Source: Zhengitettix transpicula
Lineage: Eukaryota; Arthropoda; Insecta; Orthoptera; Tetrigidae
DNA: 64,000 nucleotides
Direction of reading: 5' to 3'
Assembly: GCA_037074705.1 (NCBI GenBank)
Contig: CM073592.1
Coordinates: forward strand, 23,470,629 to 23,534,628
Every line of letters begins with the position of its first letter. Within the stretch, counting starts at the first letter, position 1. The notes below the pieces were generated by a model, which made no database searches, had not been told where the DNA came from, and saw only the letters and a program-made list of their open reading frames with translations. Made by a program: the position numbers and the translations under genes. Positions 50,952-63,011 of the stretch are shown here, piece by piece.

Positions 50952-53625
50952 AGTAGTGCAAAGAGTGAATATCTGACTTACAAATCTGAATTTGTGAGTT
51001 ACCAAAAATGAAAGATTGTTCATTTTAATAACATTACAAAGATATGATCTTTGTCAATATTCCTGAAAGGTCGTGCCAAACTGAGAAGTCACAAGAGTAT
51101 TGGTGTGAATTAGTCCTCAGTTGTAGATGAATTAAAGAAATAAATTGAAGGAACTTGTTACTTGTTAAAAGAACACCGTTTTTGAGGTGGAATTCAAATT
51201 CATACCAAATGATGTTATGAGTGTGTTGATTGAATTACTAAAACCTTTGCTTTAATACACGAGGAAGAGTTGGTGTAATATATGTAAGGAAGCATGAGTT
51301 AATGTGTATCTGTTGTATTATTTAAGTAGTCTATTAAATTTGTTATGAGAAATTACTGCTAATATCTGTTTTATTATATTTAGAGAATTTTAACTTTAGG
51401 GTTAATTACTTTGAGTACTATGTAATTGTAGATAAATTTCATTCCTAATAGTGCTCTGATAATTTATGAATCAAATATTTTTAAAGATTACAGTATTTAA
51501 CTTACCATGCAATAAATATACACCATTTTAATCACTTATTTGCAAATATTAATTAATCAATCATTTGTTTCTATGAATCTGCTAATAATAGATTTATATT
51601 CTTAGTTCATATTTATTAACTGGTTTTCTTTCGTGATTTCTGTGAAGCTGTCTTTCATGAATATAATACCGAAAATTTACTTTTTTTAAAAAATTAGTAT
51701 AAGCTAGAATTTAATTTAAAGTACTTTATATAGGAATAAAGATTTAATAATTTTAATATTTGAAACATGTAACAATATTTTGTTCAGTCTATATATAGGT
51801 AATCATTGATGAGTAAAATTAATTGTATAGAATTACTCGATAATAGAAATTTTTTTAAATTTTAATAATTGAATGTGAATCATCCCACCCATACATATAT
51901 AATGTAGTTAATACATATTATTAAGTAGTAGTTGGCTACATGCCTAAAATACGTTGTATGATGTAGACACAGTTTCATGTTAAAAATTTGAGAAAGCATT
52001 ATGCTACATTAAATACTATAAAATGTAAAAATACTTACTGAATTCATGTACTTTGAAATTTAAATCTAATAAGTATGTCACAGATGTCAACAGTGTTAAG
52101 TGAATAAGTCTCACTGACTTTAATTTAATAAAACTATGTTTCCATTATGTTCATATTGAAGATAGTCAAGCTTTCAGAGTAAAAATTATGTTAATTTGAA
52201 TATGTATCATTGTTTCACCATTAAAGTATATTTGACCATTTGAAATAAAAAATAATTTATATTTCTATAATTAATATTTATTTTTTCACATAGAGCATTG
52301 TGACCAAAGCTAATTTGAGAAATTAACTGATGAAGGCAATGTATTCTACCCATGTCATTAAATATTAGACATTAGTTTTTTTGTACCTATAGCTTAACGT
52401 GTAAATCAATTGTTTTTCCCCCCTGAAATTATTTGTAAAAATCTTTTTTTTTTGTTTAGAATTGTTTGTTTTGCAAGTCAATATTGTTATATTCTTAAAA
52501 TTCAATTTTAATAAAATTTTATTTAATATTATAGTTTTATTAAATACACCTAATTCTATATAAATTTTATTCCCCAGCCATGGCTGTCTCCATAGAATGA
52601 CCCATCAAAAAAAAATTTAAACTTGAAACTAATGAAGTCACAAAATAAGTGATTAAACGTTAATTTAATTAATAAATTCTTTATTCTGACTTACAATTGG
52701 CAGATGTTTAATTATTTTAAGATGAATTAACAAGTCCTGGTTTATTCTCCATTAATACAGTCAAATTACATGGATTAATCACAAAATAACAGTATACTTT
52801 AATTTACTACTTCAGGATCTATGGTATTAAGAAAATGTAAATAGCTTCCGATTGCTACCAATTATTGTATAAATCATAATAACAACTTTAAATGTACATT
52901 ATATTTTATATAATCCATGTCAAATATATGGCATTATAGTAGTTTATTTAATTGATACAAAGCAGCATATTTTACATTCTTTTTAACAAATTGCTCCCAA
53001 TTCTTATGTAAAAAAAATAGGTAACAAGTGGAAATGTGGTTAAATAAAATATTTCAGTATTTTGGGACTTGGTAATGGATGCTTAACTATATATTTTTCT
53101 CCAATATTAAAAATTATTGACACCTTTCTTACTAGTCAACCTCTATTTATTCTAACTACTTTGAAATGATCATATCCTTAAATGCTACAATGATAACAAT
53201 TATACCAGTATTCCATCAAGATTCTCTTTACTGACATAAAATTTGGAAAATGTTTTATTGTTAAACACTTTCAGCTAATTTATTTCCATTATGAACTTTT
53301 TAAATACTCTTCATATCAACAAAGTTACTTTAAGTTTTCAAAATTTTAATTCTTGTATACTGATCCTAACCTTCCAGGAACTAAGAAATAAGAAACTAAG
53401 TATTCTTTCAAACTGCAATGTGCAGCTTTTTTTCAATTCGGGGTTTTGAATAACAATCTTTGTGATAAAAGGCAATTTATTCAATATGAATTACACTTTA
53501 CATACTATACATAAAATAAATTGAAAACATTAAAACACTTATATAAATATGGTATCCGCTGTACATTTTCATTAATACTAATATTAAGAGATAACAAATC
53601 TAGCCAGGTACAATTAATCATGTTG
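50952..53625. other. Convergent 3' intergenic interval between spz and VAT1
   Basis: It holds the two 3' UTRs. AATAAA on the plus strand at 51139 and 51511 are candidates for spz, and the minus-strand AATAAA at 53481-53476 for VAT1. The interval is very AT-rich and no other gene is visible. Confidence 0.6.
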
Positions 53626-53757
53626 TCAACTAAGATCAGTAACATTGTCTAGTTCAGGAACAATGTTCAATTCTGACTTTGTTTTTGACAACTTGGCTTT
53701 TAAGATAACCTTTCCTGTATTCTTCCGTGTAGAGAGAACTGTCAAGGCATCGTTAAT
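53626..53757 (-). CDS. VAT1: VAT1 exon 7 (residues 342-384, stop)
   Basis: Acceptor tttattcag. Encodes INDALTVLSTRKNTGKVILK and a 25-residue polar tail ending VTDLS before TGA at 53628-53626. INDALTVLSTRKNTGKVIL matches the conserved C-terminal helix and strand of the family. A possible AATAAA on this strand lies at 53481-53476. Confidence 0.9.
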   Translation of the reverse strand: MNDALTVLSTRKNTGKVILKAKLSKTKSELNIVPELDNVTDLS

Positions 53758-56700
53758 CTGAATAAAAATAACAATATTTGCTTAATATGACAACAATACT
53801 ACATGCATTAGAACTTCCAAGCCCAGAGCAATTTAATTAAGTGTATTTAAATTTGCATATCAACAATAACAATTTTAAGACTAGATATTTTCCATACCCG
53901 TTCGAATGGCCACGCAGAATCCACATGAGGGCTTATTTTTCCTAATCTATGAAGATCAAAAATGGCTCCCATTACAGCATTCACTTTCTCTGGTTCCTCT
54001 GCCAGCAATTTTCCTAAATGAAAACCACACACTGAACGATTGGAAATGATCAAATCTAGTGGAGAGAAGGCCTTTGATACCCATGGTGCTTTCAGAGAAT
54101 TCCAAAAGCTCACTTTCTGGCCAGGTATTGAATTTCCACCTTTTGAAATAAATCCAAATTTTAAATAAAATGATAAAATTGCACAGTTATTTTGTAATAT
54201 GAAAAAAAAATTAACCTGTAATTATGAGTTTTCCTAATGGACTTAGTAGTTTGAGGCAATTTGTAATATTGCCATCATTTTTGCTGTCAATTATAAGATC
54301 ATAACCACATGGACTTATCTTCATTACTTTTTCTTCATAATTATCTGGAGGAAAAACATGGGTTACACCATTTGTCCGAGCAAAATGATGTTTTTGAGTT
54401 GATGCTGTCCCAACAACACGAACAGATTCTACCGTATGAGCAAGTTGTGTTGCTGCCCATCCTACACCACCTGTAATATACACACTATTTCTCTAAACTA
54501 CTACCAGAGGTTAAATAACTACGTGCATATATAATATTGTACTGGCCTGTACAAGAAAGTATTAGTATAAAATGCCCTGGTAACAGGTTTCCATGAACAA
54601 ACAGTGCAAAATATGCAGTTATATAATTGGCACAAAGGCACACTGCATCCTCAAAATTAGCACTGTTGGGGACTTTGAAACAATTTCTTTCCGGAACTAT
54701 TACAGTCTGCCTGAAGAGATCACAGCTTTGTTGGTAGCATACAACATTATCATCAACCTAAAAGTATAAAACGTTTAAAATTATACAAATCTATAGCTCA
54801 CAACAATGGAAAATTTTAAATAAAACTAGCAGGGAGTGTTACATTTAATATTGATGGAAATTTGTCAAAAAAAATTTTGAAGTACGTTGAAATAATTACA
54901 AAGTTTTATAAAGAATGGACACATCAATATTCTGGTGCCTACAAGGCTATAGAAAAATGAGGACAAAATTAGATGATAATATATCACACAGGTTGTGTGT
55001 TGAAAGTCAAGATGCCAAATAATTATAAAACTAATTATTGAAGCCAATAACTGAATGCATTTTAAGTATTAGTTAATATATTCAAATTTGATATTTGAAA
55101 TTATTGCAATAATGCCTTTCAAATATAGTTAAGAACTTCTTTACCCTGAAGTCTTTTACAAAATTATGATTATTGTAATTAATTTGAAGTATTTCTATTT
55201 TTGAGACTTATAAAATGATTAATTTCTCTTAAACATTTTGTTCTACACCATTCTGAATCTTTCATAAATTAAATGTTTTTTATATATAAATGACACACCT
55301 GAATATTAAATGTTAAGCAGTTTAAATTAAAAGGACCAAACCTTTATACTTTTAACATTTTCTCCTACTCTAGTAACACACCCAGAGCACTCGTACCCCA
55401 TTGCAAAAGGAACAGACATATCACTGATCAGCCCTTGCTTTAGAGCCAAGTCAGCAAAGTTTACTCCACATGTATCGACATCCACTTCAACTTCAGAAGG
55501 CTGCAATTCCTTTGGTAAAGGCCATGGCTCAACCTAGGAAAATGGAGAGGAAACAGTTTTATAGTATATGAATTGTTCAAATTTATCAAACTGACAAGTT
55601 TATTATTTGATATTCTGGTTCTCTAGATGTAGGAGTGATTCTTACATTATATTTGCTTTTCTGTTATCTGCGAAGGAAGTACCTATGCTATTTGTAAAGA
55701 GCAATTCAAATATAAAATTGACTACATAAAACTATTCTAATTTTTCTTACCTTGATACCATCTTTACCAAAGCCACGAAGTACAATAGATTTGACCTGTC
55801 TATCTGGTTCATTCATAGGCAAAGGTCCTCTGGTCTGGAAAATACAAGCTATACTATAAAAGTGCCGATAGCAAATGTAAGTAGATTATATTTCTCTCTT
55901 ATAAAAACACATTTAAAAGTATTCCGAAATTAAAGTCTTGGAAAATCTTAATTTACAAAGCAATTGATTATTTACAAATTTGAAGCTTTGCTAGAACCAA
56001 CACTTGTTTGAAATCTAAATAAATCAATAAATGGATTAAAACTAGAGTGTGAATGAATATTGTTCAATTTTGGGTGGTTCTAGATTCTATCATAGATTAA
56101 AGGATTTGGTGAGAGGAATGCATGAACATAAGATCATGTAAATTTCAGTATAAAAGAATTTTGAAAATTAATTTAATAGATTGAAAATTTAACTAATTTT
56201 GAATGAGTTTCTAGAGAATTATATTCAGAACTAGATTGTGAAACACTGCCGAGTCGTTTAATATATACTAATGGTTGAAGTTAAAATATGTAAAATTAGT
56301 GAACAGGAAAAACCTAGTAGAAAAAAAGTGAAATTTTTGTAATGAAGGTGACAACATTTAGGATTAAATTAATCCAAACCTAAAAATTAAACTGTAATAA
56401 ATAAAAGATAAGCCAAATTACAACAAAAAATTATATTTGTGATATTGGGTTTTTCAATTTTAACAAATTAATGAATAGAATTAAATAAAATGTCAAAGTT
56501 GGAGAAAATTGTACGGTATCATCCTCATCCGGTATAAAAATCGGAAAAATATATTTTAGCTTTCAAATTATCTTTGTCACTAATAATAATTCTGTCAACT
56601 AAGAATGGTCACCTTATTTAGTCACGACCTGATTTGCCTTCCGGTGTCTAAAGATTTCCAGAGTTTCATCCCTTTCCATCCCAGAGTTTGTTCAATTTTC

Positions 56701-57261
56701 CAATTTAATTTTCTTCTTTCCTTTTATTCCCCATTTTTACACAAAGACGTTTATCGGACACATTCTCTAGTTTTATTTTCCTACAAGTATGTCGAAAACA
56801 AAAAAAAACTTGATATAAAATACCATGACCGGTATTAATGGGTAATTGTATTCGAGAAAGATTTATTTTTAATATAGGGCAAGTTACAAAATGTTTAGAA
56901 GAATTATGGGAGGCTCATTGACGTTCATACGTTAACAGAAACGATTTTTGACCAATAATTGCAATTATTTGACCACCAACACCGCTCTTGTGTATTTAAC
57001 GTTATTATTGCATTATATAGATCTGTAAGCAATTGTCAAGGTGCCGGAGATTTATTCTCTTATACCACATAAGTTGATATAAAATGTCAGTTTTGTTTTT
57101 CAGTCCCTATGAAATCATTCAGGTTTTTTTAAAAAAATAAGCATAAAGTAAAGTTGTTCGTCTTCCTCCTTTTAATTGTTTTTACCTGCCCCAAAATTCA
57201 AAATGAAGCTCAGTTCACTTACCTTCGTAAAATAACGTATACCAGGGATCGATGTGGCCAT
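53626..57261 (-). CDS. VAT1: Synaptic vesicle membrane protein VAT-1 homologue (zinc-free MDR quinone oxidoreductase), complete, 7 exons
   Basis: Exons in transcript order: 57261-57223, 55834-55751, 55533-55342, 54757-54547, 54470-54216, 54139-53898 and 53757-53626. The total is 1155 nt, 384 residues plus TGA, close to the roughly 390 residues of vertebrate VAT1. After a short N-terminus comes the GroES-like half (SIVLRGFG; VDVDTCGVNFADLALKQG; FAMGYECSG), then the nucleotide-binding half with the glycine motif TGGVGWAATQLA at about 175, VVGTAS, and the VAT1 hallmarks SNRSVCGFHLG and HVDSAWPFER, ending with NTGKVILKAKL. In the family these are NADPH-binding quinone-oxidoreductase-like proteins associated with vesicles or mitochondria, and catalytic activity is uncertain. 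Typical zinc-binding residues of alcohol dehydrogenases are not evident. It is convergent with the spz gene. The initiator ATG follows a likely non-coding acceptor (tatttcag at about 57292). Confidence 0.93.
53898..54139 (-). CDS. VAT1: VAT1 exon 6 (residues 261-341)
   Basis: Acceptor tttcaaaag, donor GTATGG. Encodes the segment with SNRSVCGFHLGKLL and GKISPHVDSAWPFER, the most diagnostic VAT1 part. Confidence 0.93.
54216..54470 (-). CDS. VAT1: VAT1 exon 5 (residues 176-261, Rossmann half)
   Basis: Acceptor atattacag, donor GTTAAT. Encodes GGVGWAATQLAHTVESVRVV, GTASTQKHHFARTNGVTHVF and LLSPLGKLIITG. The open frame continues 13 bases upstream of the acceptor (MYIT in the raw translation), which can mislead start prediction. 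Confidence 0.92.
54547..54757 (-). CDS. VAT1: VAT1 exon 4 (residues 106-176)
   Basis: Acceptor acttttag. It encodes VPERNCFKVPNSANFEDA through LLPGHFILILSCT and ends phase 1. The best donor is GC (ACAG|GCCAGT), because only that junction keeps the family spacing between PGH and GGVG (eight residues, as remembered for human VAT1). Confidence 0.85.
55342..55533 (-). CDS. VAT1: VAT1 exon 3 (residues 42-105)
   Basis: Acceptor ttttcctag, donor GTTTGG (weak), phase 0. Encodes the core GroES-like fold with EVDVDTCGVNFADLALKQG and FAMGYECSGCVTRVGENV, closely matching the MDR pattern VNFADL...PGFECSG. Confidence 0.93.
55751..55834 (-). CDS. VAT1: VAT1 exon 2 (residues 14-41)
   Basis: Acceptor ttttccag, donor GTAAGA, phase 0 both ends. 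Encodes TRGPLPMNEPDRQVKSIVLR and the Gly-Phe-Gly turn typical of the start of MDR catalytic domains. Confidence 0.9.
57223..57261 (-). CDS. VAT1: VAT1 exon 1 (residues 1-13)
   Basis: ATG at 57261-57259 encodes MATSIPGIRYFTK and ends at donor GTAAGT, phase 0. A tatttcag acceptor about 30 bases upstream suggests the exon begins with untranslated sequence spliced to a further 5' exon. Confidence 0.8.
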
Positions 57262-58671
57262 ATCTTTTTAAAGACTGTCCAAAAAGAAACCTGAAATACA
57301 GAAATGTTTTATTGACTACTAATTTCACAGCCCGCTTGTGGACATAATAGATATTTGACTTGACCTCTGAAGACGTCACAACTTGCAATAAAATATTTAA
57401 AACTGGAACAGTAACGAGGCTGAAAGGACGATATGTATAGAAGCTTATTCAGATTACTCTGAATAGTTTGTATCTGCGGAAAAAAATAAGATTATTTTTT
57501 TAATAAATGATTTTTTTTCATCTGGGTATAGTTTATTAAATCGATTAACCGGGAAAGACCACGTGAATTAATAATCTCTAATGGACATGTGTTAGCCTCC
57601 AGTTACCGGACAATTTTATCTATTCTACACTCCAGCGAAACACAGTTTGTTTACATGAACTAGCTTGTCGGTGCAGAATTAGGCTTGAAAAGGGTTCGTC
57701 CTCAGCAGGGACGATCTCTCCACCTGCTTCCCGCTTTTCCGCATGAGTAATTAAGAGATCTTGTTCATTCGCAGGTAACAAAAAAAAAAGTAAACAGAAT
57801 CCTAAATTTAAACCAATCTTTAAAAGTCAAGTAAATATAAATACCAAAATGTTCCAACAGTTCTTTTTTCTTTTCCTTATATTAGTTTTCATTCCAGTTT
57901 AGAAAACCGGGTGGCATTAAATCTGGTATTTTTACCTACTCCCATTCATCGCTTTGTTGATTTTTAATTGACCGCAGTAAAATACCAGGACTGAATCTAG
58001 TGCATTAACAACACGTAACATTCGTAAGTAAGAACGCACGAATAAAAATAAATTCCTTCAACAACAAGATTTTGTTTTTCCAAGCTCTGAAAAGTTCAAT
58101 ACTAATAAAGATAAAAAGCACCAAACAGAAATAATTGACTCAACCGTAGAATCCCAATTCTTACACGAATATGACGAAGAAATTTAAGACGTAAAAATTC
58201 AGACTTCCTCAATGAATTTAAAATATTCTTCAAACACTGCAATTTAATAGAAACTTGAGGAATGCAATTAAAGTTTGACCTCGTAAAAACGCCTTTTTTT
58301 AAAAAAAAAAACAAGGCAGGTACTGTTCTCATGTCCTTTTTACGAGTTTTTATCTTTTAAAATGGAAGTCATAACTTCTAGTTACTAAAGTTAATTTCAC
58401 ACGCGAGGTTTATATACCAGTTACAAATAATTTAACATTAAATCGGGCTAACTACTAAAGTTAGCTTCATATATTACCTGCCTTCGGATATTAACTCCAA
58501 CAACGAAAACAACATCGGGATTTACAGCACTGATGATTCTTTCCCGCTTTACTTTGGCCATATACACACATTTTCCACCCTTTTAAAGTTTCTTAGCTCC
58601 GTTGCATTTTTTTGCGTGGATTCGCAATTTGTTGACAGCGGCTCGTTGACACTTTCAGAAACATTTTTTTG

Positions 58672-58727
58672 GGGTATTCCATTGTCTGTAACATTAAGAA
58701 GTTTTGCTTACAGACAATGGAATACCC
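58672..58727. repeat. Perfect 20-bp inverted repeat, 16-base spacer
   Basis: gggtattccattgtctgtaa (58672-58691) pairs exactly with 58708-58727. It lies 60 bases beyond the donor of the candidate exon at 58787, so it would be in the intron 5' of VAT1 if that exon is real. Confidence 0.93.
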
Positions 58728-58786
58728 GAAGAATATCTCTCAAAGACGGGCAATAGCTGTAATGGGAGAGTAGGTGACCAACTTAC

Positions 58787-58931
58787 CTGTTACTGGCCCC
58801 AAGAACGTCTGATGCCACGGCTCGATTCTCGTCCCGTAACAACAAAGGGAGGTGGAAGGGGCTGAGCCGAGAAAACTGCCAAAGAGATTTTACTGTCCCG
58901 CCATCCTCCTTGGAGCCGAATTCACGTAGAG
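58787..58931 (-). other. Candidate unassigned exon, possibly 5' non-coding exon of VAT1
   Basis: On the minus strand a 145-base, GC-richer segment is bounded by a strong acceptor (tttttttccag) and a perfect donor (AG|GTAAGT). One frame is fully open for 47 codons, including LWQFSRLSPFHLPLLLRDEN. I do not recognise the peptide. It lies 1.5 kb upstream of VAT1 exon 1 on the same strand. If spliced to the acceptor at about 57292, its open frame is not the VAT1 frame, so it would then act as leader sequence. It could equally be an exon of another gene entering from the right. Confidence 0.4.
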
Positions 58932-59774
58932 CTGGAAAAAAATAAATAAAACAGAATTTACAATACAGTTTATGTGAAGTTACTCTCCAAATGTCACGTT
59001 TTTCCCCCTCAGATTTTAAATACTCTGTCCTCTGATGTTTTCAATTTCTGCCATCAGTGTAAATTATTAATTAATGTCTATTAAAAAAAATAGTAGGATT
59101 TGATACTTTTTTGTATGTTAAAATTGAATGGATGTGATTATTAAATTTCCCATACTATTAAAATTTCACACAGCCAAAGGAAGTAGGTTGAAGCTGAATT
59201 TTTCAAACTAAAAAAATTACACGAAAGGCAATATATATTATAATGATCATTTAATTACTTATTAATTTGCACCACGTTGTGGTAGCCATTTATGTAATAA
59301 TCAAAAAAAAAAGTGAACGTTTAAATAAAAAGATTATTTTACTTTTACAAACAAACAATTTTATTTAACAAAAGATTAGTACGATTTATACAATTTAATA
59401 AAAAAAACTCTCAGGGTCTCAACTAGGTTTGATAAGGGCAGAACATTTAAACATAATCAAATAACACAAAATTTAGATTTAATTTAAAAAGAAATATTTA
59501 TTCGTCTAGACATAGACGAAATTAATTATCGACAACTTATACTACAAAATAGATTTTAAATTTAAACAGTTTATTTTATCAACACTAAAGAAAGATATCT
59601 GACATTATCTTTTAAGTCGGTTTACAAAAAACTTAACTGTTCTATTGCTACTTACGGCTGCCCAGGATACTTTTACCTTTCGAACACAGTGGTGGGGTTT
59701 TCACAGCTTCTATTAAATTCACAGAATCTACTAAGTACTGTTGGTTTGAAAAGAAAGTTTGTTATATTTCGACA

Positions 59775-59870
59775 ACTTTACTCTGCTGTATCTTGATGAC
59801 TTTATTCTGCTGTATCTCGATGAATTTATTCTGCTGTATCTCGATGAATTTATTCTGCTCTATCTCTACC
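59775..59870. repeat. 24-bp minisatellite, four units
   Basis: Units begin at 59775, 59799, 59823 and 59847 and follow the pattern aatttattctgctgtatctc plus gatg. Differences between units are few. The 24-base period keeps one reading frame, but no coding context is visible. Confidence 0.93.
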
Positions 59871-60406
59871 TTACAACTTTGCACAGCAATTTTTAGACAA
59901 CTTTCTGTCCTTTCTGACCGCCGACCTTAATGCCACCGTCATCTCAGCCAACGTACCACGACTCTGCTTAAACAATGTCTCTCTTAATCACATCCACCAG
60001 CTTCGGTGAGCGCTGAACAACTGCTCTCTCAAAAGCTTATCTCCTTCCTTATATCCTCCCAGTCTTTTACTTTTTCCATTGTTCGAAAATTTCGTCGTAA
60101 ATGCCAGTTGACAGATTCTTCCATTATCACAAGATTTATATTACGCAGCTGTAGTTCCGTAGTCAACAAATGGCTAACTACTCTGTCAGGTCAAAGCCAA
60201 CAATCGAGACAGGACCCGCAATTACTTGGGTGGGACTATTTGTCTTCTCCATCCCCACACGCACGTGCACGGTTTCGAATTCTCAAGACCACACAACCAG
60301 CACTTCCAAGACGAAGAAAAACTTAGACCTAAATAAACGCGTTACGTAATGCCCCTCTAACAATCCAGACTATCAATCACAAACAATGCCTCACTTAACA
60401 GGCATT

Positions 60407-60409
<3 letters not shown>

Positions 60410-60441
<32 letters not shown>
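60410..60441. repeat. (AT)n microsatellite, 32 bp
   Basis: Uninterrupted AT run right of the VAT1 gene. Confidence 0.95.
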
Positions 60442-60444
<3 letters not shown>

Positions 60445-61522
60445 ACCTGAACTAAATATCAATTGTATAATATTACACTACCATCAGATCTCTCAGCCTG
60501 GGTTTCTACCATCCTGCTAAAAAAACTGTTTTAATCCACAATTTTATCAAAATTAATTGACGGATTCGTGTTCTCATATTTTATTGCAATATATTTGAAT
60601 TTATATTACAACTTCTATCTCTGTAATTTTAACATTGGTCTATTGTTTTAAATTTCAAAACCTACAATGAGCAAATTTTTTAGTACAAATAATATATGCC
60701 CCTAGAGTGAATCCTGCCAGCTTAATTATCACGGTACCGTGAGTTTTAAAATATATTTATATAAATAGGTGATTAATTAAATGTCGTTCACACGAGCTTC
60801 TTTGCCGTGATTAAAATTTACAGTAAATGCAAAATGGAGGATGGGCGTAATTCGATTATTCGGAGTTATTTGTAATTTTAAAAGGCACGACGTGCTGCAA
60901 GAAAAAAATGGACAATTATCGGGCAACGCATAATTTAAACTGAATTTCTGAAAGAAAGCATCTGATCCAATTGAATCCAATTTTGCGTCAGGGTGAAACT
61001 GATCGGTTGCAGCCCCACGTAATTCTCTTCATGCGACACTACGCCCACTATTTATTGTGAACGATATTTTTTAGATTCAGAATTAATTTTGCTTTATCTC
61101 CTCTGCATTATCGAAACTTAGTTGTTTATATGCAGTTACTTCCAGCACATTAATGTTTAGGCAGCAAAAGGGGTGTATAAGTTTATCACATTTTCTTGAA
61201 GGAAGAGTGTTTTTTCTCCCTTAGGGAGTGTCGTGTGCATATAATTATCAAACCATAGTTAGTACCTGGAAGCTACTTTAACGATACCCATGTGAATAAT
61301 AATTACACAACATTATTACCGCACAACAAACTACGGAATCTCAGAACACATTACTTTTAACTTAATCTATCTTCCTTTACAGGCTCATTAGTTAATATAT
61401 AAATTTGCAATGAAATCTCTTTTTGGTGGAATAATCAAAAATATTCATAAACTCGCTGTAACACCTCCTTTTCTAGAATTATTTATTAAAATATCTAGTA
61501 ACCGTTAATTAATTAAAAATCC

Positions 61523-61663
61523 CAGTTTTATATGTCACAAAATAACACACTTGCACTTTCGTGAATAATTTGTACCTGTTCATCGTTAAAAATCCATTCT
61601 GAATTTCAGAATGAGTCTCAATTCAGGAAAGTTCAAGTGTGTTTTTTGTGACATATAAAACTG
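61523..61663. repeat. Inverted repeat, arms of about 43 bp
   Basis: The left arm (61523-61566) and right arm (61621-61663) are reverse complements with a few differences (shared core ttttatatgtcacaaa and acacacttg). A second small palindrome, attctgaatttcagaat, lies between them. Confidence 0.88.
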
Positions 61664-62144
61664 TTATTTTGACTTATGTTTTATATTTTTTTAAATTGTA
61701 ATTTTAAATATACATATATTTAAATATGTATATTTAAATTTTACTCTTCAGCCAACGTTATAAGGATTGATTTTTTTTATTTAGTTTAATACAATGATTT
61801 CGTGGACGAAAATTAAACCCTGGAACTAAATTTTTCAGCAAGTAATCATTTAATGTTAAATAATTCAAGGAGATTTCACCTGAACCATAATAATCTTCTT
61901 GGTTAAAATTTAATTACATTTTATAGGTGGATACGTAAAATTAAAATATTCAGGATTTCCGAAGTAGCTAGGAATCAGTTAGAATCTAGGAATTTCTGTA
62001 CACTGAAACTTATTTTGTCCTAGTTATTAATGGATTAAAATTATAGCAACTTGTATTTGTATTTTACATATTACCACGTAACTTTTAAACTTTTATTAAA
62101 TTTTAAAAAAATGTAATTATTAATTAAAATGATAAATATTCCAC

Positions 62145-62222
62145 GGAGCCGGGATTCGAACCCGTAGCCACTGCTTTTACACCGAGACGCTCAAACAACT
62201 GTCCTACATCGCTCATTAGATT
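62145..62222 (-). repeat. tRNA-derived SINE head (pseudo-tRNA)
   Basis: On the minus strand, a D-arm-like gtaggacagttgtttgagcg is followed by the perfect box B gggttcgaatcccggctccg and then tggaatatttatc. Same order as the copy at 18003, hence probably one family. Acceptor pairing is poor, so a functional tRNA is unlikely. Confidence 0.55.
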
Positions 62223-62598
62223 TACGGTCAAATAGAAGGTGCGACTGCGTACTGAACATTGGACTCTGGTTCGATTCCCGAAAATAACTCAATTTAAGCC
62301 CCATAATTTAAAAATTCACATAGCTTTATAACTGAACTCTGGGATAAAAGGTTCTAATAATAAGGTTTTAATTATGCAAATTATAATAATTATTGTTCTA
62401 TTATGTGTTTGAAATAATTACAACTGCGCATTTAAATTATTAAAAATTCTTGGCCAACAGACAGAATATTTATTTATAAACTTTGAAAGTTACATATATT
62501 AACTATAATATGTAATATATGGTTTTTTTTAAAGTTTTATCGGGCATATGCTTCTATGATTTTCTCTTGTTTCGATATGAAGAATCCACCCCCAAAGA

Positions 62599-62606
62599 GT
62601 GTAAAA

Positions 62607-62660
<54 letters not shown>

Positions 62661-62670
62661 ATTTTTACAC
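62599..62670. repeat. (TA)n microsatellite embedded in a perfect palindrome
   Basis: A 44-bp TA run (62613-62656) is flanked by gtgtaaaaatatt (62599-62611) and its exact reverse complement (62658-62670). The whole 72 bases are an almost perfect inverted repeat able to extrude as a cruciform. Confidence 0.92.
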
Positions 62671-63011
62671 ATTATATATCGTAACATATAAACTTGATAA
62701 CGGTGTGATTTAGTGGTATTTGTGTGGATTTTGAGCTCTTACAATTAAAGCGGGCGAGCCTGACTGTCAGCGCCTTCAAGGAACAGCTTTACGTCGAGAG
62801 CCGCCGGGGGCGGAAGCCATACAAAAGTATAGGAAAGCCACGTGTTGATGAATTCAATATGCGCCTTGAGGAATCTCTGTCTCATGTTTGAAAATAAAAG
62901 ATTAGAAATTATCCAACTTTGATTATTTTCTTGAAAATAACCTGGCGCCCCAAAAATAAATACAACAGTTGAGTTACTAATTACTACAATATATATGGTT
63001 TCCAAAAAATC

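Larger units (their letters stand above)
57300..63011. other. Sequence right of VAT1, no firm gene
   Basis: Contains the candidate exon at 58787, inverted repeats at 58672 and 61523, the minisatellite at 59775, the pseudo-tRNA at 62145 and AT microsatellites. The open frame at 60006-60326 has no recognisable features. Confidence 0.5.

Noticed and set aside
54211..54483. Stand-alone 90-codon oxidoreductase ORF starting MYITGG
   Set aside because: It is an internal VAT1 exon; the apparent start lies before the acceptor.
62145..62222. Functional tRNA gene on the minus strand
   Set aside because: Box B is good but the acceptor arms do not pair and the anticodon arm is irregular. A SINE head is more likely.
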